This document shows positions 19,701 to 31,700 of a stretch of DNA of 64,000 nt, piece by piece. The stretch's first letter is position 1. Each line of letters starts with the position of its first letter. The notes under the pieces were generated by a model. That model was not told the DNA's origin. It saw nothing but the letters and a program-made list of their open reading frames with translations, and did no database searches. The stretch comes from VAZQ01 sp963725185 (GTDB lineage: Bacteria; Pseudomonadota; Alphaproteobacteria; Rhizobiales; Xanthobacteraceae). The DNA is taken from positions 1,364,001-1,428,000 of the forward strand of contig CAVRXO010000006.1 in NCBI GenBank assembly GCA_963725185.1. The letters run 5' to 3'. Position numbers and translations under genes: made by a program.

Positions 19701-22700
19701 GGACAGGTTGACGGTCGAGGACGCGGCCGCACCGTTGACGATGTTCACGGTCTGGGTGTGGGTGCCGTCGCTGAACGTCACGGTTCCGTTGTCGTCGGTA
19801 TCGAGCCCGCCGACGCTGAAATGCTCCGCAGCGACCTTGGCGGCCCCGATATTGGCGTCCGCGAACGACACGGTCGCGGTCTCACCCAAATCCTGGTCGA
19901 GCGTCGCCACGAAAACGGCCGACGCCGTGCCGGTATTGCCGGCCGTATCGGTCGCGGTCGCCGTCAGATTGTTGGTGCCTTCGCTGAGCGTGACTCCGGC
20001 GACGCTCCAGTTGCCGCCGCCATCCGCCGCCACGGTGCCGACCGGCGTCAGCCCGTCGTACAGCGTCACCGAAATGTTGGCCTCGGCCGCGCCGCTGACC
20101 GTGACCGTCGCCACGTTGGTGATGCCGTCGCTGGCGCTTAAGCCGGTGTCAGGGGAAATCCCGCTGATCGAGGGCGCGGTCGGGTTGACGTGGACGGCAA
20201 ACGCGGGCGAGGCCGTGCTCGATAGGCCGGCGGTGTCGCTCTGCACTGCCGTGAGCGCGTAGGTCCCGTCCGCAAAGGTCGCGCTGGTGGTGATGTCGAA
20301 GTTGCCGTTGCCCGCCACCGTCCCGCTGCCGACCGCCGTGGCGCCGCCGTTCGCATAGAGCGTGATGCTCTCGCCTGCCTCGCCGGTGCCCCGCACCTCG
20401 ATGGTCGAGCCGTTGGTGGGCTGGCCCACCAGCGTCGTGATCGCGGGCATGGTCGGATCGACGTTGACGCCGAAGGCCGCCGAGGCCGTGCTCGACAGAT
20501 TGGCCGCATCGGTCTGCACCGCGTCGAGCGAATGCACGCCATCCGCAAAGGTCGCGCTGGTGGCGATGTCGAAGCTGCCGTTGCCCGCCACCGTCCCGCT
20601 GCCGACCGCCGTGGCGCCGCCGTCCGCATAGAGCGTGATGCTCTCGCCCGCCTCGCCGGTGCCCTGCACCTCGATGGTCGAGCCGTTGGTGGGCTGGCCC
20701 ACCAGCGTGGTGATCGCGGGCGCGGTCGGATCGACCGCTACCGTAAAGCCGGTCGAGGCGATGCCGGTGAAGCCGCTCGGCGTCGTCTGCGTCGCCGTCA
20801 CGGTGTGGAGCTGATCCGTGAAGGCCACGTTGGTCGAGATGTCGAAGCTGCCGTTGAGCGCCACCACCCCGGCGCCGACCGCCGTGGCGCCGCCATCCGC
20901 ATAGAGCGTGACGGTGTCGCCGGCCTCGCCGGTGCCCTTGACCTCGATGGCCGAACCGTTGGTGGGCTGCCCCACCAGCGTGGTGATGGCGGGCGGTGCG
21001 ACCGCCAAGGCAAGGGCGGTATCGCCATTGGCGTCTTTCGACGCCTGGAGATACTCGCCCGCGAAGCTCTGGTCGAAATTCAGGCTATAGGTGGTGCCGT
21101 TCTCGACGATCTGCTGCGTGTCGCCCGCAGGCGTGACGCTGCCGCCGCTGTCGTAGCTCACGCCCGCCAAGTCGATGGTTTCGCCCAGGGCGAATCCCGT
21201 GATCGTATTGGTCGGCATGAAGGTGCCGTCGATCGTCAGCGATCCGCCCGCTCCGGCGAACATGATCGATCCGCTGACGACGGCACCGGCCTGCAGCTCC
21301 AAGGCGCCGCCGCTGATGACCGAACCGCTCTCGGTGCCGCCCGACGCGACGAGCTCGAAGCCGCCGCCGGCGATGACGGAGCCACTGGTGGTGCCGCCCG
21401 AGGAGACCTGCTGGGCGCCGCCCGAATTGATCGCGGCGCCCACATCGGTGCCGAATACGCTCTCGATGCCGCCGGCCGCGACGGTCGTGCCGGTGGCCAC
21501 GCCGCCATTCTCGACGATCAGCAGGCCGGACGTGCTGTTGCCGCTTTCGACCAGGGCGTTGACGGCGCTGCCGAAGACATCGGCCTCGCCGCCGCTGATC
21601 ACGTAGTCGATACCGGTGCCGCCCGACACGATGGTTCCGGAGCCGGGATCGGTGAGGACGGTGTCGCTGGCGACACCGCCGGAGGAGACGATCTGTTGGC
21701 CGCCGTCGCTGACCGTAGCGCCTTGGGCGGTGCCGCCGCTGGAGATGGTCAAGGAGCCGCCACTGCTGACAGTGCCGCCGCTCAGCGCGCCGCCGGGTTG
21801 AACGTCGAGGGTGCCGCCGCTCGCGACCAGCACGCCGTAGGCCGCCTCGCCCGATGGAACCGAGGCGCTTCCGCTGAGCGGAGTCTGGACCAGGACCAGG
21901 TCCGTATTCCCGTTCGTGTCGCTGGTGAGATCGAAGTTCTCGCTGATGAAGGCCTGGTTGCTCTGGAAGTTCAGCGCATAGGAAGTGCCGCCCTCGAATA
22001 TCTGCAGCACGTTTCCGGACGCGAGGGTGGCGCTGCCGCTGCTGTCGAAGGCGATCGAGGTCAGATCGATGGTGTCGCCGCCGGCAAAGCCGCTGATGGT
22101 CGCGCTCGGCAATGCGGTGCCGCCGATCGCGAGCGTGCCGCCGCTGCCGGCGAACTCGAACGATCCTTCGATATCGGCGCCGGCGCCCACCGCCAATGTG
22201 CCGCCGCTGATGACCAGGAGGCCGCCGCTCGCCGCGCTGGCGACATCGGCCGTGCCGCCTGAGAGCACCTCCAAGGTGCCGCCGCTCAGGACCGTGGCCG
22301 CGCTGGTGGCGCCGCCGGACGCGACCACGAAGGTGACGCCGCTGCTGACCACATAGCCGCTCGCCGTATTGCCGGACCCGACCTCGAGAACGCCGCCAGC
22401 CTCGATGGTGGTGCCGCTCGCCATGCCGCCGCTGAACAGTTCGAGCGTGCCGCCGCTGCCGACGGTCGTGTTGCTCGCCGCGCCGCCGGAGAAGACGGTC
22501 TCGATGCCGCCGCTGGAGACGGTCGCGCCGATATCGGTGCCGGACACGTTGGCGACGCCGCCGCTCAGGACGAGGGTGCCGCTCGCCGTGCCGCCGGCCG
22601 AGATGATCTCGGTGCCGCCGCTCGACACGATCGTCGGATCGATGGTGCCACCCGAGAGAACCACCAGCGTGCCGCCGCTCGAAACGATCGGGCTGACGGC

Positions 22701-25700
22701 CGTGCCGCCGGACTCGACGTAGTCGAAACCGCCGGACTCGATGGTGGCGCCGCTCGCGGTCCCGAAGGTGTCCTGCTCGCCGCCGCTGATCAGGTCGGCC
22801 GATGCGACCCCGCCGGCGGACAGGAACTCGGTGCCGCCGCTGCCGATCGTGGCGCTGCTTTCGGCGCCGCCAGACAGGACGTTAAAGGCACCGCCGGCCG
22901 CGACCGTCGTAGCGCTGTCGGTGCCGCCGGAGAGCACGCTCAGCGTGCCGCCGCTGCTGACGGTCGCGCTGACGTCGCTGCCGCCGGACGCCACTTCGAG
23001 CACGAGGCCGCTGCTGACGATGGTGTTGCTGAACGTGTTGCCGGAACCGATCTCGAGGATCGCGCCGGCGCTGAAGATGGTGCCGACCGCCGTGCCGCCG
23101 CCAAGGAGCTCGAGCGTGCCGGCGCTGGCGACGGTCGTGTTGCTGGCAATGCCGCCGCTTTCGACGACCACAAGGCCGCCGCTGGAGACGGTGACGCCGC
23201 TCACCGTGCCGTAGACATCCTGCTCGCCGCCGCTGATCTGGGCGCCGTCGTCGGTGCCGCCGGCGCTGACGATCTCAAGGCCGCCGCCGGAGACGCCGGC
23301 GTAGCCGCCGGGGGCGCCGCCGAAGAAGTCGGTGCCGATCGCATGGACGACGCCGCCGGACTCGATGATCTCGACGCCGCCGCTCAGGACGCGGGCATCG
23401 CTGGTGATCGTGCCGAACACGTTCACCGTGCCGCCCGATACATTGACTCTGGTCGCAATTCCGCCCGCGGACACGTTCAGCACGCTTCCGCTGCTGTTCG
23501 TGCTTACGCCAGAGACCAATCCGCCCGAGAGCACATTCACTGTGCCCCCGTTGATGCCCACGCCGCCCCCAGGCACGCCGGTGAGCAACCCGCCGGACGA
23601 CACGTAGACGGTGCCACCGCTGGATACGTTGGTATTGTTGGTGATCGTGCCGAGCAGATTCAGCGTGCCGCCTGCCTCGACGGTCACGAATCCCGCCGTG
23701 CCGCCCGCGAGCACGGTCATGGTGCCGCCGGAGACATCGGTGCCGGAGTGCATCTGACTGGCGCTCACGCCGGTCGCCAAGCCGCCGGATGAAATTATCA
23801 GGCTGCCGCCGCTGCCGACGACGTCCCGCAGGATCGTGCCAAGCACGGTCGCGCTGGTACCGGAATCGAGACCGAAATTGGCTGCGGTACCGCCCGCAGA
23901 CACGTTCAGCACGCTTCCGCTGTTGTTGATGGCTACCTGAACGACCGATCCGCCCGAGAGCACATTCACTGTGCCCCCGAAGATGGCCACGGCAGGGTTC
24001 CCAGGCACGCCGCTGAGCAGCCCGCCGGACGAAACGTAGACGGTGCCGCCGCTGGATACCCTGATGGTAGAGGTGGTGGCTGGGCCGGCGACCTCCAGAA
24101 GGCCCCCGCTCTGGACACTGGCGAGAAAAACCGTGCCGCCGGAGCTGATAATCTCTGTTCCGCCGCTGCTGATCGTGGTGTTGCTTGCGGTGCCGCCAAA
24201 CTCGACCACCTCCGAGCCCGCGTAGAGGATTGCGTTGACGGCGGAGCCAAAGACATCCAGCTCGCCGCCGCTGACGCTCGCGCCGCTGTCGATGCCACCC
24301 GCAGACACAAACTCCGTGCCGCCGCTGTTGATCGTCGTGCCGCTCGCGGTGCCGCCGGAGGAGACGACCAGCTTGCCGATGTTGGAGAGGGTGGTGCCCA
24401 AGGCCATGCCGCCGGATGACACCACTTCCAAAGCACTGAGGGTGGTGCCGTTGCCGACCACGAAGGCCGAGATGGTCGTACCCCCCTTGACCATAAGGGT
24501 GCCTTCGCCGTTCACCACAGCGCCGCTATCGGTTCCGCCGGAGCTGACGGCTTCAAAACCGCCGCTATTGATCGTCGTGCCGCTCGCTGTTCCAGCAGCT
24601 GTGACGGTCATCCCGCCGTTGCCGACGCCGACCCTGGCGTCCACGATGGTATCGAGGGCAAGGCCGCCCGACGAAATCACCAGGGAAGCCGAGGCCGAGA
24701 GCGTGGTGGCGAACGCAATACCGCCCGAATAGACGGTCTCGTGGCCGCCGCCGCCGGAGGTATCGCTGCCGATGACAAACGCCGAAACGGTCGTGCCGCC
24801 GGAGACCAATACCCTGCCGCCCTCGTTGACGATCGTCCCGCTCGCCGTGCCGCCGGCACTGACGACCTCAAGGCCGCTGCTGTTATCGATCGTGCCGCTC
24901 GCAGTGCCGCCGGAGGAGACAAACTCGAAACCGCCACTGTCGAGCGTGGCACCGATATCGGTTCCGCCCGAGGAGACTTGCAGCACGCCGCCGCTGACCG
25001 TCGTGTTGCTGGCGACGCCGCCGGCCTCGACCACCTGCGAGCCGGTGAAGACGGTGGCGCTGCTCGCCGTCCCGTAGACGTCCTGCTCGCCGCCGCTGAT
25101 CTGGGCCCCGACGTCGGTGCCGCCGGCGCTGATGGTCTCGAGTCCGCCGCTGTCGATCGTCGCCCCGGAGGCGACGCCGCCGGGCGGACCACCGGCCGAG
25201 ATGGCGGCGACGTAGAGAATGCCGCCGGACGCGATGGTGGCGTTGTCAGTCACGCCGCCGCTCGACACGTTCATGACGCCGCCGCTGAAAACGACCGCGC
25301 CGACGTCGGTGCCGCCAGACTTGATGTTCTCGGCGCCGCCGTTGTCGACCGCCGTGCTGCTCGCCACCCCGCCGGACGAGACCAACAAGAGGCCGCCGGC
25401 GCTGGTGGTGGCGTCGAGTGCCGTGCCGCCCCTGACAACGATCCTGCCGCCGTTGGGATCGGTGGCGCTGCTGCCAAGCGCCGTCTCCGAGGTGCCGATG
25501 CCTCCGGAGGAAATCCGCAAGGCGCCGCCGTCCAGGACCGTCGCACCGAAATCCTGTCCGCCCGCCTTGACCTCTTCCGATCCGCCGTTCGAGACGATCG
25601 AGCCGCTCGCGGTGCCGCCAAAAAGCGCAAGCGTGCCGCCGTTCGGATCGAGCGCGACGTCGCCGATGATCGTGGCCGCGATGACGATGCCGCCCGCAGA

Positions 25701-28700
25701 GGCGCGCTCGAAACCGTTCTCGACGATGGTCGTGCCGCTCGCCACGCCGCCCGAGGACACGATCTCTGCGCCGCCGGTGTTCTGCGACGCGCCGCTCACC
25801 GAGTCATTGAAGGAGGTTCCGCCCGACGACAGCACCAGCAAGCCGCCGTCGCCGATGCTGGCGCCGCTGTCCACGCCGCCGGACACGAACTCGGTGCCGC
25901 CGGAGTTGATAGTGGCGTCGAGAGCCGTGCCGCCCGCGAGCACATCCAGGGTGCCGCCGCTCAGGACGTTGATGCCGTTGATGGTCTGGCCGGAGCTGAT
26001 CGATAAGGTCTGACCCGAGCTGACAACGGTCGTGTTCAAGATCACGTCCGTGCCGCTCCCGCCGTCGCTCACGAGCTTGAACGCGTCGCCCGCCAGGCTC
26101 CCGCCGAATTGCAGCGTGTAGGTCTGGCCGCTCTCCACCACCTGCAGCGAGCTGCCGGAGGGCGTCGCCGTTCCGCTGCTGTCGAATGCAATGGACGCGA
26201 GATCGATCACGTCGCCCACCGTAAAGCCGCTGAGCACGAGACCGGCGGGAATCGCGGTGCCGCCGATCTGCAGGGTGTTGACGCTGCCCGACGAGCCGGC
26301 AAACACGACGCCGCCGCCGACCACGGCGCCCGAGTTGAGCACCAGCTCGCCACCGCCCGACAACGTCGCGCCCGACATCGTGCCGCCCGATTGCACGGTC
26401 TCGAGGCCGCCGCTGTTGATCGTCGCGCTGATATCTATGCCGCCGAAGTCGACGGATAGCGCGCCGCCGCTGAAAACGACGGTGTTGCTGGCTAGGCCGC
26501 TGGACAGCTCGATCACGCCGCCACTTGACACCATGGTGCCGCTGGCGAAACCGCCGGGGTCGACCTGCTGGTGGCCGCCGAAGCTGACAGTGGTGCCGCT
26601 CGCCGTGCCGCCCGAGCCAATCTGCTCCTCGCCGCCATTCTGAAGGATCGTGCCGGTGGTGACTGCGCCCAGTCCGAGAATGTGTAAGACCGGGACATCG
26701 ATGGGGCCGCTGACAACAGTGCCGCTGACATAGGCGCCGGGAAGAACGTTTTGCGAGCCCCCGGAGGTCACGATCGTGTCGAGTGCGGTGCCGCCGGAGC
26801 TGACCCACTGTTGGCCGAAATCGGCCACAGTGCCGATCGCCGTGCCGCCCGAGGACACGTTCTGCGAGTAGGCATGGTCCTCGCCGCCGGTGAAAAATGC
26901 GTTGCTGACCACTCCGCCGGCGTAGATGTTCTGGATGCCATTGATGTCGGTGCTGCTGGCGGTCCCGTAGATGTTCTGCACGCCGCTGATCGTCGCGCCA
27001 CTATCCATCCCGCCGGCAGATACAAACTCCGTGCCGCCGCTGTCGACGGTGGCGCCGATATCGGTGCCGCTGGAGGAAACGGTCTCGGTGCCGGATACGG
27101 TCGTGCTGCTGGCAACGCCGCCCGATGACACGACCAGGCTGCCGCCGCCGAGCACGAGTGTCGAGATCGCCGTGCCGCCGGCAACGGCGTTGCCGGACAT
27201 GTCGGTGCCGCCCACGGACAATGTGCCGCCGGCGGAGACCGTGGTGCCGCTATCAGTGCCGCTGGAAAAGACCAGCGCGGTGCCGCCGTTGACGATCGTG
27301 TCGCCGCTGGCCAAGCCGCCGGAGGAAACGAGCTGCTCGCCACCGCCGGAGACGACAGCACCGCTATCGGTGCCGCCCGAGAAGATATTCTCGAGCCCGC
27401 CGCTGTTGACGGTCGTGCCCTGCGCCAAGCCTCCGGCGGAGACTTTCAGACCGCCATTGCTGCCGGACCCGAAGCCGCCGGTGCTGTCCACGATGGCGTC
27501 GAGGGCGAGACCGCCGGAGGAGACGATCAGCTTGCCAGTGTTGGAAATGGTGGCGCCGGAGGCGGTGCCGCCGGACAAAGTCTCTACCGCGCTGGCAGTG
27601 GTGCCGCTGCCGATGATCAAGTCCCCGAAGGTGGTGCCACCCCTGACCACGAGCGAGCCGCCGCCGCTCACCGTTGCGCCGCTGTCGGTTGCGCCGGAGC
27701 TGACGCCTTCGAAACCGCCGCTGTTGATCGTCGTGCCGATGGCGGTCCCGCCAGCGGAGATGGCCATCGCGCCATCGCCACTGCTGACTTTGCTGTCCAC
27801 GACCGTATCGATCGCGACGCCGCCGGAATTGATGACCAGGTTGGCCGAAGCCGAGAGCGTGGTGGCGAACGCCGTGCCGCCCGACAAGACGCTCTCGTGA
27901 CCGCCGCCGCCGGACGTGTCGCTACCCACCAGCGAGGCCGAAACGGACGTGCCGCCGGATGACACCGTCAGCTGACCGCCCTCGTTGACCGCGGCGCTCG
28001 AACTCCACGCCGCCCGACAGCGTCTCGACGCCGCCGCCGTTGATGATCGAGCCGCTTGCCGCGCCGCCCGCGGACACGGTCTCGTGGCCGCCGCTGTCGA
28101 CAATCGTGCCGCCCGCGGTCCCGCCGGCGGATACGAACTGATTGGCGCCCGAGCCGGAGACCGTGGCGCCGGAAGCCACGCCGCCCGAGAAAATGGTCTC
28201 ACGGCCGCCGGACGAGATCGTGGCGCCCGAATCCGTGCCGCCGGAGGAGACAAGCTCGGTGCCGCCACTCAGGACGGTCGTTGCGCTCGCGCTGCCGCCG
28301 GACGCCACCTCCAGGGTGACCCCGCTGCCGACCACATAGCCGCTCAGCGTGTCGCCGGAGCCGATCTCGAGGCTGCCGCCGGCGTTGATCGTCGTGCCGC
28401 TCGCCGTGCCGCCACCAAACAATTCCAGCGTGCCGCCGCTATCGACGATTGCCCCGACATCGGTGCCGCTGGCGGAGACGATCTCGACGCCGGACACGGT
28501 CGTGCTGCTGGCGACGCCGCCCGATGAAACGACCAGGCTGCCGCCGCCGAGCACGAGCGCCGAGATCGTGGTGCCGCCCGCAGCGGCGTCGCCCGACGGG
28601 TCGATCCCGCCCACGGACAACGTGCCGCCGGCCGAGACCGTGGTGCCGCTAGCGGTGCCGCTGGATAGAACCAGCGCGGTGCCGCCGCTGAGGATCGTGT

Positions 28701-31700
28701 CGCCGCCGGCCGAGCCGCCGGAGGAGACGATCAGCTCGCCGCCGCCGGAGACGACAGCACCGCTGTCGGTGGCGCCCGAGAAGATGTTCTCCAGGCCGCC
28801 GCTGTTGATCGTCGTCCCGCTCGCGGTGCCGTCGAACGACACGAACATGCCGCCGCCGCCGGCCGAGTTGATGTTACCGGTCACGACCGTGCCAACCGCC
28901 ACGGAGCCGCTGCTGACGTTCAAGCTGGCCGTGCCGGAGACGGTGGTGGCGCTCGCGATCGAGCCGGAATTGACGTTCTCGACGCTGCCGCCGCTGAGCG
29001 TGGTGCCCAAGAGCGTGGCCGAGATGGACTCGCCACCCGACAAGGTCAGCCGAGCGCCGCTGCTCGGCGTACCGCCGTCGTGCAGCGTCGCACCAAAGTC
29101 GGTGCCGCCGGCGAAAACGATCTCGAGGCCGTCGCTGTTGATCGTGGTGCCGCTCGCGGTGCCGCCGGATTGCACGCGCACGCCGCCGTTGGAGGAGTTG
29201 CCGGGCCCGAAGAACGTGCTGTTCACAATGGCGCCGATGGCCGTGCCGCCAAAGTTGACGTTCAAATCAGCGCCAAAGCCGGAGATCGTGGTCCCGGTGG
29301 CAATGCCGCCCGAGATGACGCTCTCGTTGCCGCTCGCGAAGACGGTCGCACCGAACCCGGTGCCGCCCGAGAGGGTGAACTGCGCACCGCTGGAAACAAC
29401 CGTGCCGCTGTCCGTGCCGCCGGCGAAAACGATAGCGAACCCGCCGCCGCCGAGGATGGTGCCGCTCGCCGAGCCGCCCGAGGACACGCGCAAGCCCCCG
29501 GCCGGGATGCTGCCGCTGCCTTGGAAGCTGCTGTCCACGATCGTGCCGATCGCCACGCTGCCCGAATTCACCGCAAGCCGGCCGCCGCCCGACACGGTCG
29601 TATCCAGGGCCGTGCCGCCCAGCAGGAACTCGCGATCGGTTGCGCCTTCCACCGCGCTGATGAAGGCCGACACGGTGGTGCCGCCCGAAAGCACGATCAG
29701 CCCGCTGGTGCTGGCGCTGTTGACATTGAGGATTTGGATCGCGCCGCTGTCGGTGCCGCCGGAGGATACAAACTCGGTGCCGCCGCTCTGAATGAGGCTG
29801 CCGCTCGCAAGCCCGCTGGAGAGCACGTTGACGATGCCGCCATTGGAGATGGTGGTGGCATCCGCGGTGCCGCCCGCCTCGACCATCTGCGAGCCGGTGA
29901 AGACCGTGACGCTGCTTGCCGTCCCGTAGACGTCCTGCTCGCCGCCCGAGATCTGCGCCCCGATATCGGTGCCGCCGGCATCCACGGTCTCCAGGCCGCC
30001 CGCATAGATCGTGGTCGGATCGGCGGTGCCCCCGGACTGGACTTCCAGCATGCCGCCGCTGACGCTCGTGTCGCTGGCGACGCCGGAGGAAACGACGAGG
30101 TCGCCGCCGGCCAGCACCATCGCGCCGACATCCGTTCCGCCGACCCGCACGGTCCCCGACCCGCCGCCCGAGATGACGCTCCCGCTGGCGGTGCCGGAGA
30201 CGTTGAGCTGGCCGCCGGCCAGCACCGTCGCGCCGAAATCCGTGCCGCCAAATTTCACCGCTACAAGCCCGCCGCTGGAGATGGCGGCACCGCTGTCCGT
30301 GCCGGAGACCACGATCTTCCCGCCATTGGGATCGAACGCGCCGCTGCCTATGACCGTGGCCGATATCGTCGTGCCGCCCGATGAAACGGTGATCTGGCCG
30401 CCGGCCAGGACCGTCGCGTCGAAATCGATCCCGCCGGCTTTCAAGTTCTCCAGCCCGCCGCCGGAGATGACGGACGCGCTCGCGGTGCCGCCACGGATCG
30501 AGAGCAAGCCGCCATTGGGGTCGAATGCGCTATTGCCGAGAACTGTCGCTGAAAGGACCGTCGCGCCGGAGGAGACAAATTCGAAGCCGCCTTCGCCGAC
30601 GGTCGAGCCGCTGTCCGTTCCGCCGGCGGAGACAGCAATGGAGCCGCCGCTGACGACGGTGTTCCCGCTGCCGATGCCGCCGCGAATGGCCATGAATGCG
30701 GCGTTGTTGTCGGTCGGGCCGTTGCCGGTGAGCGTAGCTGAAATGACGGTGCCGCCGGAGGAGACGATGAGGCCGCCGAACTCCAGGATGGCTGCGCCAA
30801 CTTCCAAGCCGCCGGAATTCACGGCCTCGAAGCCGCCGGACAGAACCGTGCCGCTGGCGGTGCCGCCCGATGACACGACCAGGCTGCCGCCGCCGAGCAC
30901 GAGCGCCGAGATCGTCGTGCCGCCCGCAACCGCGCTGCCCGACGGGTCGATCCCGCCCACGAACAATGTGCCGCCGGTCGAGACCGTGGTGCCGCTAGCG
31001 GTGCCGCTGGATATGACCAGCGCGGTGCCGCCGCTGACGATCGTGTCGCCGGCGGCCGTGCCGCCCGAGGAAACGATCAGCTCGCCGCCGCCGGAGACGA
31101 CAGCGCCGCTGTCGGTGCCGCCCGAGAAGATGTTCTCCAGGCCGCCGCTGTTGACGGTCGTGCCCTGCGCCAAGCCGCCGGCCGAGACTTTCACACCGCC
31201 ATTGCTGCCGGTCCCGAAGCCGCCGGTGCTGTCCACGATGGTGTTGAGGGCGAGGCCGCCGGAGGAGACGATCAGCCTGCCGGTATTGGACAGGGTGGCG
31301 CCGGAGGCGGTGCCGCCGGACAAAGTCTCCACCGCGCTGACGGTGGCGCCGTTGCCGATGATCAGGTCCCCGAAGGTGGTGCCACCCCTGACCACAAGCG
31401 AGCCGCCGCCGCTCACCGTTGCGCCGCTGTCGGTTGCGCCGGAGCTGACGCCTTCGAAACCGCCGCTGTTGATGGTCGTGCCGATGGCGGTCCCGCCGGC
31501 GGACACCGACATCGCGCCATCGCCGCTGCTGACCCTGCTGTCCACGACCGTATCGATCGCGACGCCGCCCGAATTGATGACCAGGTTGGCCGAGGCCGAG
31601 AGCGTGGTGGCGAACGCCGTGCCGCCCGACAAGACGCTCTCGTGGCCGCCGCCGCCGGAGGTATCGCTGCCCACCAGAGAGGCCGAAACGGACGTGCCGC

